Source: Candidatus Atribacteria bacterium
GTDB taxonomy: Bacteria; Atribacterota; Atribacteria; Atribacterales; Caldatribacteriaceae
NCBI GenBank assembly: GCA_029549715.1
Contig: JAKPIQ010000127.1
Span: forward strand, 1 to 42,206
DNA length: 42,206 bases
Direction: 5' to 3'
In this document: piece by piece, positions 37,730-42,206 of the stretch
Layout: each line of letters opens with the position of its first letter
Position numbering within the stretch: the first letter of the stretch is position 1
Translations under genes and position numbers: made by a program
Notes under the pieces: model-generated
Told to the model about the DNA's origin: nothing
Database searches by the model: none
What the model saw: the letters and a program-made list of their open reading frames with translations, nothing else

Positions 37730-38788
37730 TTAATTCCATATCCATCCCTCGGTCAGTTTTTCACCCTGCACGGAAATATAAATTTCTTTTTCTTCCTGAG
37801 GAGAGAGTATTACTTCAAAGGAAAGCAAGCTTGCTTCTTCTAACTTTACCGGGAGCGAAGAAGAAATTATCTCTAAACTGGGAAACACTCGGTCATATAC
37901 TATAATTTTTTTAGCTTCCTCCCCGCGGTTTTGCAGGCGATACGATTTTTCTTCTTTAGTATCATAAAGGACTTCTTTTCCCGCAGCGTCCCATATCTTG
38001 TTAATTTTTTCCTGGTGGATAATGGTCTCTTCCAAGATAATATCTGCAGTTTCTCCCAAGGGGAGCTCCAGATGCCCTTCTCCCGCAGGATAAAAATTTC
38101 CTTCTCCTAAAAAAGTAGTCATTTGTTCTTCTTGCTCAAAGCATTCTACTTTGGCTGGAAACAAAAGATGAGGGGGTAATTTTATTTTCCAGAATAGTTT
38201 GGCCCCGCCTTCTTTACTATAGTATTTGATCACTTTTTCTGCCTCTTCTGCTATAGTAGAAGCCAAGAGAAGGCGTTTTTCTCTGTGGGGCTCAAGGTCT
38301 AAAACAAACTCTCTTTCCAGTATTTTTAATCTGACGCCGGGGGAGGAATAAGGTCCCAGTTCCTTTATGGTTAACCAGAGAAGTACCTGAGGACGGGCAT
38401 TTTTCTTTTCCCAGATTACCTGATAAATAAATTGAGATTCTATGTCTTTTTGGGGATAAAGGAGGATAATTTCTCCTTTTCTCTCTTCTTCTGCTTCGAT
38501 AGAAAGATGGGAAGTTAAACTGTTCAGCTCATGAGCGATACTTTTTAAACGTCCTCCCTGGACTTTCCAGGATACATTTTCTAGCTCTTTCCCCTCTGTT
38601 CGCTGCCATAAGAAATGATTGGTGCCCTTTTGAAAATTTACCGGCCACACTTCTTGACCAAATATCTGACCATCAGGAAAAACCAGTAGATATTCCTCTT
38701 TTTGACTATATTGGAGGAGCTCCTGAGCAGGTAGGGAGTTCCCTACAAGCATAAAAGCAAAACACAGAAACAAGAAAATCTTTTTCAT
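37730..38788 (-). CDS. Secreted DUF4139-like protein
   Basis: Signal peptide MKKIFLFLCFAFMLVGNSLPAQ; beta-rich; C-terminal IVYDRVFPSLEI...FEVILSPQEEKEIYISVQ. Family call is tentative. Confidence 0.55.
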   Translation of the reverse strand: MKKIFLFLCFAFMLVGNSLPAQELLQYSQKEEYLLVFPDGQIFGQEVWPVNFQKGTNHFLWQRTEGKELENVSWKVQGGRLKSIAHELNSLTSHLSIEAEEERKGEIILLYPQKDIESQFIYQVIWEKKNARPQVLLWLTIKELGPYSSPGVRLKILEREFVLDLEPHREKRLLLASTIAEEAEKVIKYYSKEGGAKLFWKIKLPPHLLFPAKVECFEQEEQMTTFLGEGNFYPAGEGHLELPLGETADIILEETIIHQEKINKIWDAAGKEVLYDTKEEKSYRLQNRGEEAKKIIVYDRVFPSLEIISSSLPVKLEEASLLSFEVILSPQEEKEIYISVQGEKLTEGWIWN

Positions 38789-39960
38789 GAAACAGCCTCC
38801 TCAAACCGGTAAGATAGAACCACTTCTTTTTTCTCCGCAGGTAAAAGAGTCGTTTTTTTAAATGCTTTATGGTCTTTCCATTCCCATCCTGCAGTTAGAA
38901 TCCCGCCTGGGGGAGCAGGGACTGGCTCTATTAACTCTACGTGTATTTCTTCATCTCTTTGATTTTCTATCTCAAAAGTAATTTTTACCCGGGATATGAA
39001 ACCTACCACTTCTTTTTTATCACTGAAACGAGCTTCTTCTCGCTGGTACTCAGTAATTTTTCGCTTTATGGAAATTAAAGGCGGGGCAGAAATGGAAAGT
39101 TCTGCCTTTTCTCCTGTGCGTGCTCCTGGAAAGAGTTCTTCAACAGGAGGTCGGTCTTCCCAGAAGAGATTGATAACTCCGGGAGGAAGGGGGTTTTGAG
39201 GGTTTTCGAAGGTAAGGACCTGGTAAATTTCCCCTTCCTGGAAACGGATAATCTCCTCAAAAAGAAAAGTCTGAGGAGGAAGGACAAATTGTAGTATGGT
39301 AGAGGGTGAGATTTCTACCTTTTCGGGGAAGGTAAAAAGCTGGTATTCAGAAACTCTCTCCCTTCTGGGGGCAGAAGAATCCTTCCCAGATAATGCTTCT
39401 TCTGCCATTCCCTCACCAAGGGCTTTAGTGGCAAAAATGGGGATCTCTTCTTGCCACAGAGGTGTACCAAACAGCCAACTCAGAGAAACTTCTTTTTCTT
39501 GCCTTTTACTCTGGTTGGTGATGAGGATAGAAGGGTAGAGTATCAGCTCATTTCTCTCTTTGTGAATAATACAATCATAAAATTCTCTCCAATCCCATCC
39601 TTCTTCAAAGAAACCCAGGATTATCTGGTATTTTCCCGGGGAATGAGCAAAGAGAGAAATTTCTTGACCTCCGGAGATATTTTCTATTTTCTCCAGGTTA
39701 ACTTCTTTAGATAGAGGAGTGAGCAATAATCTTTTTCCTGTTAAGTTTTCCGAGGAGAAAATTAATTTATTTTCTCCAGAAGAAAGATTAAGAGAAAATA
39801 TTTCCTCTATCCAGGCTTTGTTCACTCCTTGATATACGACTATACGAACCTCATCAGGAGCTAAAGGCTGAGAAACGAAAGCACACACAGAAGCAGAGGG
39901 TGATAGAGTGAAAAAGCAGAGAACAGGAATAGCCAATTTTAAAATAAATTCTTTATCCAC
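38785..39960 (-). CDS. Secreted DUF4139-like protein (second of pair)
   Basis: Signal peptide; RIVVYQGVNKAWIEEIFSLNLSSGENKLIFSSENLTG resembles the N-terminal pattern of DUF4139/DUF4140 proteins. Overlaps the downstream gene by 4 nt. Confidence 0.5.
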   Translation of the reverse strand: MDKEFILKLAIPVLCFFTLSPSASVCAFVSQPLAPDEVRIVVYQGVNKAWIEEIFSLNLSSGENKLIFSSENLTGKRLLLTPLSKEVNLEKIENISGGQEISLFAHSPGKYQIILGFFEEGWDWREFYDCIIHKERNELILYPSILITNQSKRQEKEVSLSWLFGTPLWQEEIPIFATKALGEGMAEEALSGKDSSAPRRERVSEYQLFTFPEKVEISPSTILQFVLPPQTFLFEEIIRFQEGEIYQVLTFENPQNPLPPGVINLFWEDRPPVEELFPGARTGEKAELSISAPPLISIKRKITEYQREEARFSDKKEVVGFISRVKITFEIENQRDEEIHVELIEPVPAPPGGILTAGWEWKDHKAFKKTTLLPAEKKEVVLSYRFEEAVS

Positions 39961-40162
39961 TTTTTCCCTCCTTTTATCATAGTTTCTCTCATTATAACAT
40001 TCCTGAGCTAAAAAGGCTTTTGGCTTTGAACGATACCATCTTTCAAGAACTGATCTGAAAAGAAGAGATTATCCAGTTTTAGTATGTACAATTTGTGAAA
40101 CGCATGGCTGTGAAGATTAAGTTAAGTATCGCGTAAATATACGACGCATAGAGAAATAGGTC

Positions 40163-40190
40163 TTGACTTGCGGATTGCACTACATATAAA
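40163..40190 (+). promoter_or_regulatory. Sigma70-type promoter for the UroD-like pair
   Basis: TTGACT (40163-40168), 16-nt spacer, TATAAA (40185-40190). Confidence 0.5.
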
Positions 40191-40234
40191 ATCAATGTAC
40201 GAAGCTTACGAAAATAACTTAAGGAGATTTGCAA

Positions 40235-41353
40235 ATGACTAAGCGAGAAATGAACATAAGGATTTTTCAGAGAGAGGAGATTCCCTATCCTTTTTTCCAG
40301 CCCCGCATTGAATCCTGGCTTCATTGGCACAGACAGTTCAATAAATTGCCCGATAGATATAAAGATTATACTCTTTTAGAACTATATGACGATTTAGATA
40401 TCTCTATGAGATATGTCGCTTATTATACGGGTATGCCAAATCCTGTGGATATAGAGTATGCTGATACTGTAAAGATAGGTAATATCCAGAAAAATCGGGA
40501 AGAGATGCTGACAGTTATAGAGACGCCTTTCGGAGAACTGGTAAGAGAGATGAAATTAGCTTCTGATGGAAATTGGAGAACTTCTGAGTCACCCATAAAA
40601 AGAAAAGAAGATGTAAGAAAAGCTCGATGGGTTTTTGAACATACTCGGTATCACTTTGTGGAGGAGTATTTTGATCAGGGGAGCCAGTTTATAGGAGAGA
40701 GAGGAGAGCCTCAGTTTTTTCTACCCCGGAGTCCATACCAGACTCTTCATGTGGATAGTTCGTGGATGACTCTGGAAGGTTTAGTTTATGCTCTTACAGA
40801 TTATCCTCAAGAGATAGAAGACCTGATGAAAGCCATAGATAGCTCCTATGATACCCTTTATGAGGAGATAATAGCCCATAAAGATAAGGTTAAAATAGTA
40901 AATTTTGGTGAAAATATCGATAGCCTGCTTCTCTCCCCTAAATATCTGGAAGGGTATTTGATACCATTTTATGAAAAGAGGTCTAACCAACTGAGGGATA
41001 ATGGTATATATACCCATATCCATATAGATGGACATTTTAGGTCTATCCTTAAGTATTTAAAAGATTTACCGTTTGATGGGCTTGAGGCTCTAACTCCTCT
41101 GCCTCAGGGGGATGTTTCCATAGAAGAAATGAAGGAATCTATAGGAGATAAAATATTGCTGGATGGGATTCCGGCCCTGCTTTTTTTGCCTACCTATTCG
41201 GAAGAAGAGTTATATCAATGTGTGGAAAAGATAGTAAAGTTGTTTCATCCTGACCTGGTATTGGGCATTTCAGATGAAATTCCTGAAGGGGTGGGTGAGG
41301 AGGGGATAGAGAGGGTAAGATGGATATCTGAGTACTGTAAGTCTTTTAGATGA
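40235..41353 (+). CDS. UroD-superfamily protein (third paralog)
   Basis: Length and C-terminal half are UroD-like: THIHIDGHFRSILKYLKDLPFDGLEALTPLPQGDVSIEEMKESIGDKILLDGIPALLFL. RBS aaggag. Confidence 0.75.
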   Translation: MTKREMNIRIFQREEIPYPFFQPRIESWLHWHRQFNKLPDRYKDYTLLELYDDLDISMRYVAYYTGMPNPVDIEYADTVKIGNIQKNREEMLTVIETPFGELVREMKLASDGNWRTSESPIKRKEDVRKARWVFEHTRYHFVEEYFDQGSQFIGERGEPQFFLPRSPYQTLHVDSSWMTLEGLVYALTDYPQEIEDLMKAIDSSYDTLYEEIIAHKDKVKIVNFGENIDSLLLSPKYLEGYLIPFYEKRSNQLRDNGIYTHIHIDGHFRSILKYLKDLPFDGLEALTPLPQGDVSIEEMKESIGDKILLDGIPALLFLPTYSEEELYQCVEKIVKLFHPDLVLGISDEIPEGVGEEGIERVRWISEYCKSFR

Positions 41354-41369
41354 TTTAGAAAGGAGTATC

Positions 41370-42206
41370 ATGATGAGTATGGATAGGAAAGAAAGCTCAC
41401 TACTCCCCAGGGAAAGATTCACGCAAGCCCTACAGAGAAAGCCTCTTAAAGGTAGGGTGCCTCATTTTGAACTGGTCTTTTTTCTCACTATGGAGGCTTT
41501 TGGAAAGGTTCATCCCTCTCACAGAAACTACAGTCAGTGGTTTCAGATGACCGAAAAAGAAAGACAGCTCCACAGAGAAGACATGGCCGATATCTATATA
41601 GCTACTGCGGAGAAATATGAGCATAGCGCAATCTTTCTTCACCCCAATCCCGGGACGTTAGAGGAGACTCTACGTCTTATAGATTTAGTGAGGGAGAGGA
41701 GCGGAAATAAATATTTTCTTATGGTAGAAGGAGATGCAACTTTTAGCGTTCCATCGGGTTCTGAAATGGTAAATTTTGTGTACAGGCTAAAGGATGAACC
41801 CCATCGAGTTAAAGAAGAGGCAGATTTCATGGTTAACAGAGCCCTGAAAAGGGCTGAGTTAATAGCCAAACATGGTGGGCTTGATGGTTTTGCATTGTGT
41901 TCCGATTACTGTTTCAACACCGGGCCTTTTTTAAGTCCCTCTCTATTTTCAGAGTTTATAACTCCGTATTTATCTAAACTGGTGAGGGGCTATAGAGATA
42001 GGGGCTTTTATGTAATTAAACACACCGATGGAAATATAATGCCTATTTTAGATCAGCTTGTCCAGGCTAATCCTCATGCTTTACACTCTTTAGATCCACA
42101 GGGAGGGGTGGATATAGCAGAGATTAAAAGATTGGTGGGGGATAGGATCTCTCTTATAGGTAATGTTAATTGTGGTCTTTTACAAACCGGGACAGACGAA
42201 GAAGTG
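41370..42206 (+). CDS. UroD-superfamily protein (fourth paralog), truncated by window end
   Basis: Open frame from ATG 41370 (aggag upstream) to the last base; not in the ORF track because it has no stop. Translation includes LLPRERFTQALQRKPLKGRVPHFEL...YVIKHTDGNIMPILDQLVQANPHALHSLDPQGGVDIAEIKRLVGDRISLIGNVNCGLL. Confidence 0.85.
   Translation, partial: MMSMDRKESSLLPRERFTQALQRKPLKGRVPHFELVFFLTMEAFGKVHPSHRNYSQWFQMTEKERQLHREDMADIYIATAEKYEHSAIFLHPNPGTLEETLRLIDLVRERSGNKYFLMVEGDATFSVPSGSEMVNFVYRLKDEPHRVKEEADFMVNRALKRAELIAKHGGLDGFALCSDYCFNTGPFLSPSLFSEFITPYLSKLVRGYRDRGFYVIKHTDGNIMPILDQLVQANPHALHSLDPQGGVDIAEIKRLVGDRISLIGNVNCGLLQTGTDEEV

Noticed and set aside
40090-40160. Possible operator gcgtaaatatacgacgc upstream of UroD3
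   Set aside because: Arms are only 4-5 bp and imperfect; too weak to claim.
1-42206. CRISPR arrays, tRNA/rRNA genes, prophage or transposase genes
   Set aside because: None recognised on either strand. The repeats present are not regularly spaced with unique spacers, and no tRNA-like GGTTCGA arm was found in intergenic regions.

Overview
The window reads as a bacterial chromosome segment from an apparently diderm lineage: MacAB/TolC-type genes and PBP1A are present, and no phage or transposase gene is visible. Mostly housekeeping gene blocks are interrupted by two catabolic/accessory blocks.

Order of contents:
- pcm
- isochorismatase-like hydrolase + glutamate formiminotransferase
- hsp20
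- minus-strand MacA/ABC/MacB efflux operon with two tandem TolC-like genes
- M29-like aminopeptidase
- thiM-thiE-thiL-thiD, DUF72, and a ferredoxin-tailed aldo/keto reductase
- repeat-rich intergenic zones around osmC and a lipoprotein gene
- island of MFS transporter, PHP phosphoesterase, UroD-like, GH116 glycosidase, UroD-like
- infC-rpmI-rplT-pheS-pheT-cvpA-mutS2
- PBP1A (minus strand)
- queT-tyrS
- two DUF4139-like secreted proteins (minus strand)
- two more UroD-like genes, the last truncated by the window edge and missing from the ORF track

Most interesting points:
(1) the MFS/PHP/UroD/GH116/UroD cluster as a candidate undescribed glycoside/methyl catabolic unit
(2) an inverted pair of ~49-bp AT-rich elements, each placed directly 3' of a gene in the same orientation
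(3) modular palindrome/repeat cassettes bracketing osmC-lipoprotein
(4) a TolC-like protein apparently lacking its beta-barrel segments next to one that keeps them
(5) a probable AUA start codon for infC
(6) two perfect 12-bp inverted repeats in the large gap before infC

All family calls come from reading the translations by eye. No database search was run.
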